Assembly: GCF_000723205.1 (NCBI RefSeq)
Contig: NZ_HG315671.1
Coordinates: forward strand, 2,143,351 to 2,207,350
DNA length: 64,000 bases
Direction of reading: 5' to 3'
From: Formosa agariphila KMM 3901
GTDB taxonomy: Bacteria > Bacteroidota > Bacteroidia > Flavobacteriales > Flavobacteriaceae
In this document: piece after piece, positions 9,663 to 18,195 of the stretch
How the letters are laid out: every line of letters starts with the position of its first letter
Numbering within the stretch: the first letter of the stretch is position 1
Notes under the pieces: model-generated
Told to the model about the DNA's origin: nothing
The model's input: the letters and a program-made list of their open reading frames with translations, nothing else
Database searches by the model: none
Made by a program: the position numbers and the translations under genes

Positions 9663-11333
9663 TTATTGGTAAACTCTTACATAATCTATTTCCATAGAAT
9701 CGGTAGTAAAGTCAGGATCTATATCTCCTCCTAAACTTCCGCCCATGGCTACATTAAGTATCATAAAAAAATTCTTATCGTAAAATGGTAAGGCTTCACT
9801 ATTGTCTAATTTCACCACTTGAACATTATCTACTAGAATAATTAAATGCTCTTCAGACCACTCTAAAGTATATAAATGGAATTCCGATGTCATTTCACTT
9901 ACTGCTAAAGTTTCGCCATAACTTGCATTCGCATTTGTGCTCGATTCGAACCAATGGAAAGTTCCTAGTGAGGTGTTTTTATCCCATCCAGTTTGTTCCA
10001 TAATGTCGATTTCTCCACATAATGGCCATCCCACACTTTCAAAATTAGATCCTAGCATCCAAATTGCTGGCCACGTGCCTTGAGCCGCCGGTAATTTTGC
10101 TTTAGCCTCTATACGCCCATATTTAAACGATTGTAATCCCTGAGATTTTAATCTAGCAGACGTATAAGTGTTTCCTTCTTTTAGCACCTTGATTTTTAAA
10201 ATTCCATCTTCTACAATTACATTATTGGCATCATTAGTATAAGTTTGCACTTCTTGGTTTCCCCAACCACCTGCACCTAAATCGTAGGTCCAGTTTGCTG
10301 CATCTGGAGCTCCTGAAGTATCAAACTCATCGGACCACACTAAGTCATTAAATTCGGATTCAAAATCAACTTCCCCTTCAACAGGTTTACTAGAAGTGAA
10401 CACTTGATACCACGCTCCAAATCCAGGTTGAATGATTCTAACATGAAGTGTATTTTCTGTTACTGAAATAATATCGTAGCTACTCGCTCCAACGTACCAG
10501 CCCATAAATCCACCATCAGATATTTCGAAAGCGGTTCCTCTATAAGGCATATCGTTATAACTTCCTTCTAAAGCGGCTTTTGACGTTGATGGTAAAAAGG
10601 AAACATTTTTAACACCAAACATTCCTGTAGCCACAGTTTCATCATAGCAAGTATCTCCAGCTATACCTAGTTCGTCTGCATAAGCACCAGGAACAAAAGC
10701 AGGTCCTACTGTTTGCTCGAAAGTTAATCCCTCACTTGTACGTGTAAAGACAAATTCATTCGTATACATACAATATTTCTCTTCATCCCATGGTTGAATG
10801 GCATTCCACCAAGCTTCGTAAGCAAACTCACCATTTCCATAATCGTCTTCAATTGGACCTAATCCAACATGAAGTGGAATATTTGCAGCCCAATACCAAG
10901 TTCTAGAATCTCCAACTAACTCTCCTGCCATTAAATTTTCTGCTTCAACATCAGAGAACGAACTAAACACTTCTACATCCATGGCCGTACTCGATTTAAC
11001 GCCACCTGTTCCAACAGCATTAACCACTACAGTATATGTATTGATACCTGTTGTAGTAAATCGGTGTTCGGTTATCCCTGAAGGCGCAACTCCTGTTTTT
11101 CCATCTCCAAAATCGAATTGATAAGTGATTTCGTTATCTGCAGTAGCTGTAAAAACGACAACTCCACTACCATCTCCATATGGATTATCGGTATCTACAC
11201 CCACTATTTCTGCTGATATTGTTACAGCCGTAGGCGCCATAATTTCACCTATGGACACATCGTCTTCCTGGCAGCTTGTAAGCAAAAAAGCAAACGAAAG
11301 AAAAAGTCCTATATAATATTTTATGTTCTTCAT
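9663..11333 (-). CDS. PKD-domain lipoprotein with GH16 endo-beta-1,3-glucanase domain
   Basis: The lipoprotein signal ends at Cys21 (LLTSC). A PKD-like domain (about 34-124) precedes a central domain of about 190 residues (about 128-320) that resembles the C-terminal repeats of the neighbouring glycan-binding protein. A GH16 catalytic domain follows (about 325-556). The GH16 signature GEIDIMEQTGW is complete, with predicted nucleophile Glu441, Asp443 and acid/base Glu446. The methionine inserted between DI and E (EIDIME) is the laminarinase-type (beta-bulge) form. It is probably anchored on the cell surface and makes the first endo cuts in laminarin before SusCD import. Confidence 0.9.
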   Translation of the reverse strand: MKNIKYYIGLFLSFAFLLTSCQEDDVSIGEIMAPTAVTISAEIVGVDTDNPYGDGSGVVVFTATADNEITYQFDFGDGKTGVAPSGITEHRFTTTGINTYTVVVNAVGTGGVKSSTAMDVEVFSSFSDVEAENLMAGELVGDSRTWYWAANIPLHVGLGPIEDDYGNGEFAYEAWWNAIQPWDEEKYCMYTNEFVFTRTSEGLTFEQTVGPAFVPGAYADELGIAGDTCYDETVATGMFGVKNVSFLPSTSKAALEGSYNDMPYRGTAFEISDGGFMGWYVGASSYDIISVTENTLHVRIIQPGFGAWYQVFTSSKPVEGEVDFESEFNDLVWSDEFDTSGAPDAANWTYDLGAGGWGNQEVQTYTNDANNVIVEDGILKIKVLKEGNTYTSARLKSQGLQSFKYGRIEAKAKLPAAQGTWPAIWMLGSNFESVGWPLCGEIDIMEQTGWDKNTSLGTFHWFESSTNANASYGETLAVSEMTSEFHLYTLEWSEEHLIILVDNVQVVKLDNSEALPFYDKNFFMILNVAMGGSLGGDIDPDFTTDSMEIDYVRVYQ

Positions 11334-11345
11334 AATTTTTAGTTT

Positions 11346-13451
11346 TTATATTCTTACCAATTTATATTGCCAGAATGTTCCTGATCCTGTTCCCGTTTCT
11401 ACAGTGACGCTTATTGTATTGTTATCTATAAACGTGACGTTGTAAGTAATAGAATCGGGTGCATTAGCGGCATCCGAAAGTTCACCTTCATTATTTGCTT
11501 TTGCTAATCCAATAAATGATCCTTTACCATTTATGGTAAGTACGCCATTATTATAAGTATACGTTGCTGCAATAGAACCGTCGAATGGCGCAATTGGTGT
11601 TCCGCAACCATCAGTCCCACCTTGCCATGATTCTAACCAAGTCGATCCTCCAAACTCATTTTTAAATGAGCCATCTGCTCCAAACACATAAACATCATCG
11701 TAAAAACATGCCCGTTCTGTAACACATGCATCGTCGCAATTCCACCATGAAATATCACCTACTGCTGGACCAACACCTAACGAGCCTGCATCGGTAGACA
11801 TTTGCCAAGTTCCTGTTAGCGGCGAGCTTACTACACCTTCTCTAACCAAGGTAAACTGCCAGAATGTGCCTGAACCTGTACCGGTTTCAATACTCACTTG
11901 TATAGTATTTGGATCTGAGAAAGTAACTTTATATGTTACGGAATTTGGTGTTTCGGAAGAATCTGTTAACTCACCTTCATTCGTAGCTTTTGCTAGTCCT
12001 ATAAAGGCACCTTTACCATTAATAGTAATTTCATTTGTGCCTTCATTATACGTGTAACTCGCTGGATTAGATCCATCGTGTGGTGCAATTGGCGTTCCAC
12101 ATCCATCAGAAACACCTTGCCAAGCCTCTACCCAAGTAGCATCTCCCATTACATTTTTAAATGTTCCGTCTTCGCTAAACACATACGTATCATCGTAATA
12201 ACAAGCACGATCTATAACACAAGCGTCATCACAATTCCACCATGTAATATCACCTACCGCTGGACCAACACCTAATGCACCTGCTGCAGAAGACATTTTC
12301 CATGTTCCAACCAAACCTGTATCTATTCCTGAAGGCACTTTATAAAAGAATAAATTGTCGATAAATAGTGTACCGCTTCCAGATGGCACACCTTCTAATT
12401 TAAATTGTATGGTATTTGAAAAATCTAATGAACCATTTGCATCGGTAAATGCAGTAAGCGGAATATCGAAAGATGTCCATTGGTCTTGTTTTAATTCTAG
12501 ATTGTAAGGCGTTTCACTTGTCGTTCCGTCTGCTGCTGCCGTAATAGGAAATAATAAGGCATTAAAATCTGCTTCGGCTGTCCATACATCAATATGAATA
12601 AATTCCATTGCTGAGGCATTAATAGGAGCGCCACTAAAATCGATACCTTGATACGTAATATCTCCATATTGAATGGTATTATTCCCTCCAACCTGAATTT
12701 CTGTATAGGTGGTAGTTTGTCCCCAATTTGGGTTGTAATCTATAGATTCCGGATTAGTATAAGAATCACTGTAAATTGAAATCACATCACCTTGTGCTCT
12801 AATTGGTACTGGAGCTGCTTCTAAAGGTTGAAGTATTGCCGTTACTTCAAAGGCTTCAGAATATTCTGTAGATTCTGCCGCAGCACTCATAGCCACCACT
12901 TTAATAGTATACGTTCCTGCGTCTTCATATTGGTATGAAATCGTTTCATCTACATTTAAAGGCACCGGTTCTTCACTTGGATTTTCTCCGAAATACACTT
13001 CAAAACCAGTTGCAAAATCTGCTGTTGCAGACAGATTGACTTGTTTAGAAATAGCCGCATCATTTTCAATAGTCACGACTAAATTTTCAGGTGTTTTAAA
13101 CGACACCACGACACTCTGAGTAGCCGCTGTAGTTAAACCGTTTAAAGATACTGCGGTTATGGTAGCCTCGTATACGCCTTCTTTGTAAACATGCGAAGCA
13201 CCTTTTCCTGGGGTAATATTCTCTTCATTTTCTGAACCATCTCCAAAATTGACATCGTAACTCACGGCGCCTTCTGCTATAGGCGTAATAGTTACTAAGC
13301 CCGTATTGTCTTGCGTTACGCTGATTGAAGCGGATACATTTGTAGGCGCTGCAATATCTTTTACATAATCGGTATTATCGTCTTCAGTACACGCAATTGC
13401 TATAAGAGCAATAACCGCTAAACTGAATGCGTATTTTATAAATTTCATCAT
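11346..13451 (-). CDS. Surface glycan-binding lipoprotein with PKD domains and duplicated C-terminal domain
   Basis: The 701-residue lipoprotein (lipobox AIAC, Cys21) has no catalytic motif. After the anchor come two PKD-like beta domains (about 30-118 and 119-203), a jelly-roll CBM-like domain (about 210-375) and two near-identical copies of a 160-residue domain (about 378-540 and 545-701), each opening GTWxMSxxAGxLGVGPAVGDI. It sits directly after susD and before the GH16 gene, the usual place of SusE/F-type or SGBP-type proteins, so it probably holds laminarin at the cell surface. The CBM family was not assigned. Confidence 0.82.
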   Translation of the reverse strand: MMKFIKYAFSLAVIALIAIACTEDDNTDYVKDIAAPTNVSASISVTQDNTGLVTITPIAEGAVSYDVNFGDGSENEENITPGKGASHVYKEGVYEATITAVSLNGLTTAATQSVVVSFKTPENLVVTIENDAAISKQVNLSATADFATGFEVYFGENPSEEPVPLNVDETISYQYEDAGTYTIKVVAMSAAAESTEYSEAFEVTAILQPLEAAPVPIRAQGDVISIYSDSYTNPESIDYNPNWGQTTTYTEIQVGGNNTIQYGDITYQGIDFSGAPINASAMEFIHIDVWTAEADFNALLFPITAAADGTTSETPYNLELKQDQWTSFDIPLTAFTDANGSLDFSNTIQFKLEGVPSGSGTLFIDNLFFYKVPSGIDTGLVGTWKMSSAAGALGVGPAVGDITWWNCDDACVIDRACYYDDTYVFSEDGTFKNVMGDATWVEAWQGVSDGCGTPIAPHDGSNPASYTYNEGTNEITINGKGAFIGLAKATNEGELTDSSETPNSVTYKVTFSDPNTIQVSIETGTGSGTFWQFTLVREGVVSSPLTGTWQMSTDAGSLGVGPAVGDISWWNCDDACVTERACFYDDVYVFGADGSFKNEFGGSTWLESWQGGTDGCGTPIAPFDGSIAATYTYNNGVLTINGKGSFIGLAKANNEGELSDAANAPDSITYNVTFIDNNTISVTVETGTGSGTFWQYKLVRI
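11349..12327 (-). repeat. Tandem duplication encoding two ~160-residue domains
   Basis: Two in-frame copies of about 490-500 bp lie inside the glycan-binding protein gene. Both encode GTWxMS, ITWWNCDDAC or ISWWNCDDAC, DGCGTPIAP, GKGxFIGLAKAxNEGEL and ETGTGSGTFWQ in the same order. Protein identity is high while the DNA has drifted in many third positions, so the duplication is not very recent. Confidence 0.85.
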
Positions 13452-13463
13452 GGTGTTTTAGTT

Positions 13464-14936
13464 TTAATAGTTTGCATTTTGCTCCCAGTTTCCATTAGAA
13501 AATTGAATTTCTTCAATTGGAATAGGAAATACCTCGTTTTTACCTGTTGTAAATCCGTCTATTTCCGAACCTCTACCTGTTCTTACTAAATCGAAAAAAC
13601 GATGACCTTCTCCAACAAGTTCTACACGTCTTTCATGTGCAATGGCATCGGTAAGTGTAGCTCCTGTTGCCGTAATATCGTTTGCTGTGCCAAAAGCTCT
13701 TGCTCTTACTCTATTTAAATATTCTTGTGCTTTACCGTCGCTAATGCCACCACGATTATAAGCTTCAGCAGCCATTAATAAAACATCTGCAAAACGAATG
13801 GCTCTGTAGTTGTTGGGATTTGTTAGGTTTTGATCTCCCGTATTTAAATCTCCTTTTCTAGCAATGTATTTTCTGTTGTAATAGCCTGTGTGCTCATTAC
13901 CTTCTCCGTAAGTTGCATTGTTAGCAGCTGCCCATGCCACGATATCCAGAATAGCAACATCTTTGCGTAAATCGCCGGCCTCAAATTCATCTACAATCTC
14001 TTGCGTTGGTATATTAAAACTAAAACCAGAATCGAATACAGGTCCAGTATAATTTCTAATACCGTTAAAACCTACTGCAACGTTACCTTCACTACATACT
14101 AAACATTCGAACCCTGCACCTTCAGCATCTGAGTATTGCACTTCGAACACCGATTCTACATTGTTTTCACCTTCTGTTTCAAAAATGCTATCGTAATCAC
14201 TTACTAATTCGTACGGTCCGTTTGCAATAAGCTCATCAAAAATGTCTGCTGCTTCCGAAAATTTTTCTTGGTATAAATAGGCTTTTCCTAAAAGCGCTTG
14301 TGCAGATCCTTTTGTCGCTCTACCTGTTTGTGGTGCGGTATAATTTAAGTGCTCAATAGCATAATTTAAATCGGCTTCAATTAAAGCATACACATCGGCA
14401 ACTGGAGAACGTGGTAGTACGGTTTCGTCTCCCAACTCGAATCGTGTTTCTTTTAATGGAATAGGTCCAAACCATTTTACCAGCTCGAAATAGTAATACG
14501 CTCGTAAAAAACGTGTTTCTCCTAATATGATTTCTTTACCATCGAAGTCGGTTTTATCTTGAAATTCTAAAATAAAATTAGCTCTATTCACTCCAGCATA
14601 CATCCAGTCCCATAGATTTTTTAACTCACTATTTACGGGTGTATGTATCATTTTATCTATTTGTTGCCAAGACACAACATCGGTAGCACTTTCTCCTCCT
14701 GCAACGGTATTATCTGAGGCGATTTCACCTAAGATGACGTTTAAATATGTAGATTGTAATAAATCGTAAGCACCAACTAAGGCATTATAATAATCGTCTT
14801 CAGAATTAAAATAACTTTCTGAATCGATACTGTATCGGTCTACTTCTTCTAAGTAATTATCGCTACAAGAATGAATTGCAAAGACACATAGACATGCAAC
14901 TAATCCTGCTGATATTTTGTTTATATATTTTTTCAT
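13464..14936 (-). CDS. susD: SusD-like outer-membrane glycan-binding lipoprotein
   Basis: The 490-residue lipoprotein (AIHSC, Cys24) has the SusD/RagB layout. The N-terminal helical part contains LVGAYDLLQS (about 53), followed by a TPR-like scaffold with FLRAYYYFELVKWFGPIPL (about 143). The C-terminal segment holds YRAIRFADVLLMAAEAYNR, AQEYLNRVRARAF and the closing ERRVELVGEGHRFFDLVRTG motif. It forms the lid of the SusC channel and binds the oligosaccharide at the cell surface. It lies 11 bp after susC, which is standard. Substrate specificity (beta-1,3-glucan) comes from the neighbours. Confidence 0.95.
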   Translation of the reverse strand: MKKYINKISAGLVACLCVFAIHSCSDNYLEEVDRYSIDSESYFNSEDDYYNALVGAYDLLQSTYLNVILGEIASDNTVAGGESATDVVSWQQIDKMIHTPVNSELKNLWDWMYAGVNRANFILEFQDKTDFDGKEIILGETRFLRAYYYFELVKWFGPIPLKETRFELGDETVLPRSPVADVYALIEADLNYAIEHLNYTAPQTGRATKGSAQALLGKAYLYQEKFSEAADIFDELIANGPYELVSDYDSIFETEGENNVESVFEVQYSDAEGAGFECLVCSEGNVAVGFNGIRNYTGPVFDSGFSFNIPTQEIVDEFEAGDLRKDVAILDIVAWAAANNATYGEGNEHTGYYNRKYIARKGDLNTGDQNLTNPNNYRAIRFADVLLMAAEAYNRGGISDGKAQEYLNRVRARAFGTANDITATGATLTDAIAHERRVELVGEGHRFFDLVRTGRGSEIDGFTTGKNEVFPIPIEEIQFSNGNWEQNANY

Positions 14937-14947
14937 ATTGCTATTTT

Positions 14948-17900
14948 TTAAATGGATAGGTTTATGCCTATTAAAAATTGTCTAGAAATTGGGTAAAAAC
15001 CATAGTCTATACCGCCACCAATAGCGTTACCATTCGTTGCAGCAGGGTCATATCCGTTATATTTTGTTAATGTAAACGCATTGTTTACGGACACATATAA
15101 TCTGAATTTACTAATGCCTAATTTCTCAATCACTTGGTCTGATAAGGAATATCCTAATTGTATATTTTGAATTCTTAAGAAGGCAGAATCTTCAACATAA
15201 AAGTCGGAAAACAGTTTGTTTGAAGTCGCTCCTGTTGTTGCTCTTGGTACTGAATTGCTAGTCCCTTCTCCCGTCCATCTATCTAAATATAAATTCAGTC
15301 TGTTTACATTAGGTTGGTCACGCTCGTAATTACGCACAGTTTCTTTCCCTAATTCGGCATACATATAGGTACTAAAATCGAAGTTTCTATAATCGAAACT
15401 TAAATTTAATCCCATAATATAATCTGCTTGAGGTTTCCCTAAGTAGGTTCTATCGTCTAACGTAATTTCTCCGTCACCGTTAACATCTACAAAACGAATA
15501 TCGCCTGGAGCGGCAGTAGCCCCTAAACCAGATTGTGTAGGATGTGCATCGACTTCTGCTTGATTTTGAAAAATCCCATCGGTTTTAAGTCCGTAGAAAT
15601 AACCTAATGGTTGTCCAACTTCCATTCTCGAAATAAAGGGTTGCCCAACACTAAAAGAACCACCTTCGGAAACCACACCGTTACTTACATCTATAACTTC
15701 ATTATTAATATGAGTAACATTATAACTTACACCAAAAGAAAAATTATCGTTTACAGCTTGTTTATAATTTAAGAATAGCTCGACCCCTTTATTTCTAGAA
15801 GTTCCTGCATTTACAGTTGGTAACCCTGCTCCTGGGGCACCTGCTCCTAAAATTCCTGAGACTGGAAAATTCTGGATTAATAAATCATTTCTATCTTCAA
15901 TAAAATAGTCGGCTACAACTTCTAGTTTGTTATTAAATAAATTAATATCCAAACCAACATCTAATTTTTCGGCTGTTTCCCAAGTGGCATCTGGATTTGG
16001 AATTCTCCCGTTAGCTGTTCCGGTTACTAACGCCCCGTCAAACACATAAGTTGCTTCCCCGGTTAATAACGATCGGTATAAATCTTGTCCGTTATTATTG
16101 TTACCTAGCACCCCGTAACTAGCTCTTAATTTTAAGAAATTAATGGTATTTGAATCTTTTAAGAAATTCTCGTCAGAGATTTTCCAACCTGCAGTTGCAG
16201 AAGAGAAGTAATCGATTCTATTATCTGGTGAAAAATCTGAGGATCCATCACGACGTAGCATTGCAGAAAGTAAATATTTCCCTTTATAATCGTATTGCAC
16301 TCTAGTAAAATAAGAAGACAATCTAGAATCGTAAATGTAAGAACTTGTCGATTTTGCTTCACTTAATCCGTTTGCTAAAGAAATATCTGCAAACTCCCAA
16401 GAGTTATTTGGCACATCGAAACCTGTAGCGCTTAAATTATCTCCCCAAGCACGTTGTGCACTTGTACCAAGCGTAAATGTGGTGTTATGGTCTGCTCCAA
16501 ATGTTTTATTATAAGTTGCAAACGTATCCCAAGTGTATGAGTTGTTTGTATTTTTAGTTTGAGTTACAGAATTTCTGTCGGTATTAAAAACTTTACCAGA
16601 TCCATAATTAACTATAGGTGAAAATACTTTTTCATTATCGTTATACGATTTTACACCAATACGAGATGTTATGGTTAATCCATCGATAGGTTTATACTCT
16701 AACTGAAAGGTTCCTTCTATAGAACTTCCAGAATATTTATTATAGGTATTCGCTATTTGAGAAATGGGATTTACCACTTCGTTCCCTAAAAACCCTGACG
16801 TATCTTGCTGATCTATGCTATACGTTGGTGCATAGTTTAACGCATTAAACAAAGGTGTTCCTAATGCATTCTCTCCAATAGATTTTCTGTTGTTATTAAA
16901 ATAATTAGCTGAGGTTGTTACTTTAAGTTTATCGAAAACATCGAAGGCTATTTTAATTTTAGCATTCGCTCTGGTGTAATTAGACTTATCACTTGCCACA
17001 ATTCCATCTTGTTCTAATATTGAACCTCCAAAATAATAGGTGCTTTTTTCTCCACCACCTGCTGCAGATAAATTATGACTTGTAATTGGAGCGGCATTAA
17101 ATATTTGGTCTTGCCAATCTACACCGGTACCTAAATCACTAACATTTGGAAAAGGTAAAGCTTGACCGTTAGCGGCATAACTTTCGTTTAAAATTAAAGC
17201 ATATTCGGTTGCATTTAAATAAGGTAACTCACGGGTTGTATTTTGAAACCCAGAATACACGTCGTAATTAATTTTTGCTTTAGCATTACGCTTTCCGGAT
17301 TTAGTGGTTACTAATACCACACCATTTGCACCTTCTATACCGTAGATTGCAGCTTGTGCATCTTTTAATATTGAAAAGGTTTCAATATCGCTTGGGTTAA
17401 TTGAATTTAAATCGCCTTTATAACCGTCTATAATCACTAGCGGACCATTATCGCCATTAGAACTTACACCACGAATTAAAATATTAAATCCTCCACCTGG
17501 CGAACCTGATGGTGCAGTAACAGATACTCCTGCCGTGGTTCCTTGTAAAGCTTGGGCGGCATCAACTGGTCTTAATGCCTCAATAGTTTCAGAATTTACA
17601 ATGGCTACAGCTCCTGTAACATCTTGTTTCCTTTGTGTACCGTAACCAACTACAACAACTTCATCTAGCTGAGCTAAATTTTCTTGTAATTGAATGGTTA
17701 ATTTAACGTCACTAGAAATCACTATTTCATGAGTTATATATCCTATATAACTCACAGAAATTGTCGAACCAATTTCAACCGCGTTTAAAGTAAAGTGACC
17801 ATCAAAATCTGTAGTGGTTCCTTTACTTGTATTCTTAATTATGATGTTAGCACCTGGAATAGGAAAACCAGTTTCATCTTGAACAGTTCCTGACACATCT

Positions 17901-17965
17901 ATATTCTGTGCACTAGAAAATGTTATAAAGAACAAGGTTAAAATTTTAAATAGCGTGTGTCTCAT
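14948..17965 (-). CDS. susC: SusC-like TonB-dependent glycan transporter
   Basis: I place the start at ATG 17965 because it gives a normal signal peptide (MRHTLFKILTLFFITFSSAQ); the longer frame would add an implausible 26-residue hydrophobic extension. The 1005-residue protein then has a carboxypeptidase-like beta domain (VSGTVQDETGFPIPGANIII), a plug domain with the SusC-type LDEVVVVGYGTQRKQDVTGA box, GVSSNGDNGPLVIIDG, and a 22-strand barrel that ends in the terminal aromatic-rich strand RQFLIGINLSI. With SusD it imports oligosaccharides using TonB energy. The first gene of the main operon, it follows a 230-bp spacer that should hold the principal promoter. Confidence 0.95.
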   Translation of the reverse strand: MRHTLFKILTLFFITFSSAQNIDVSGTVQDETGFPIPGANIIIKNTSKGTTTDFDGHFTLNAVEIGSTISVSYIGYITHEIVISSDVKLTIQLQENLAQLDEVVVVGYGTQRKQDVTGAVAIVNSETIEALRPVDAAQALQGTTAGVSVTAPSGSPGGGFNILIRGVSSNGDNGPLVIIDGYKGDLNSINPSDIETFSILKDAQAAIYGIEGANGVVLVTTKSGKRNAKAKINYDVYSGFQNTTRELPYLNATEYALILNESYAANGQALPFPNVSDLGTGVDWQDQIFNAAPITSHNLSAAGGGEKSTYYFGGSILEQDGIVASDKSNYTRANAKIKIAFDVFDKLKVTTSANYFNNNRKSIGENALGTPLFNALNYAPTYSIDQQDTSGFLGNEVVNPISQIANTYNKYSGSSIEGTFQLEYKPIDGLTITSRIGVKSYNDNEKVFSPIVNYGSGKVFNTDRNSVTQTKNTNNSYTWDTFATYNKTFGADHNTTFTLGTSAQRAWGDNLSATGFDVPNNSWEFADISLANGLSEAKSTSSYIYDSRLSSYFTRVQYDYKGKYLLSAMLRRDGSSDFSPDNRIDYFSSATAGWKISDENFLKDSNTINFLKLRASYGVLGNNNNGQDLYRSLLTGEATYVFDGALVTGTANGRIPNPDATWETAEKLDVGLDINLFNNKLEVVADYFIEDRNDLLIQNFPVSGILGAGAPGAGLPTVNAGTSRNKGVELFLNYKQAVNDNFSFGVSYNVTHINNEVIDVSNGVVSEGGSFSVGQPFISRMEVGQPLGYFYGLKTDGIFQNQAEVDAHPTQSGLGATAAPGDIRFVDVNGDGEITLDDRTYLGKPQADYIMGLNLSFDYRNFDFSTYMYAELGKETVRNYERDQPNVNRLNLYLDRWTGEGTSNSVPRATTGATSNKLFSDFYVEDSAFLRIQNIQLGYSLSDQVIEKLGISKFRLYVSVNNAFTLTKYNGYDPAATNGNAIGGGIDYGFYPISRQFLIGINLSI

Positions 17966-18195
17966 AAAAATTAGTTTATTGTTTAAAGTAAAACTAGCAT
18001 TTATGATTAAGGTATTAATAAATAACACCGCAACAAAAAACATACATGATAAAAAAAACTACATTTATTTAACAAAACATCAATTATACGGCGTTTTACC
18101 AAGGTTTTGTTAAAATACTATAATCCACTAATAAAAAGCGAATTACAGTAGATGTTGTGGTAATGTATGGGTGATTTTGTAGATTGTATTGGTTA

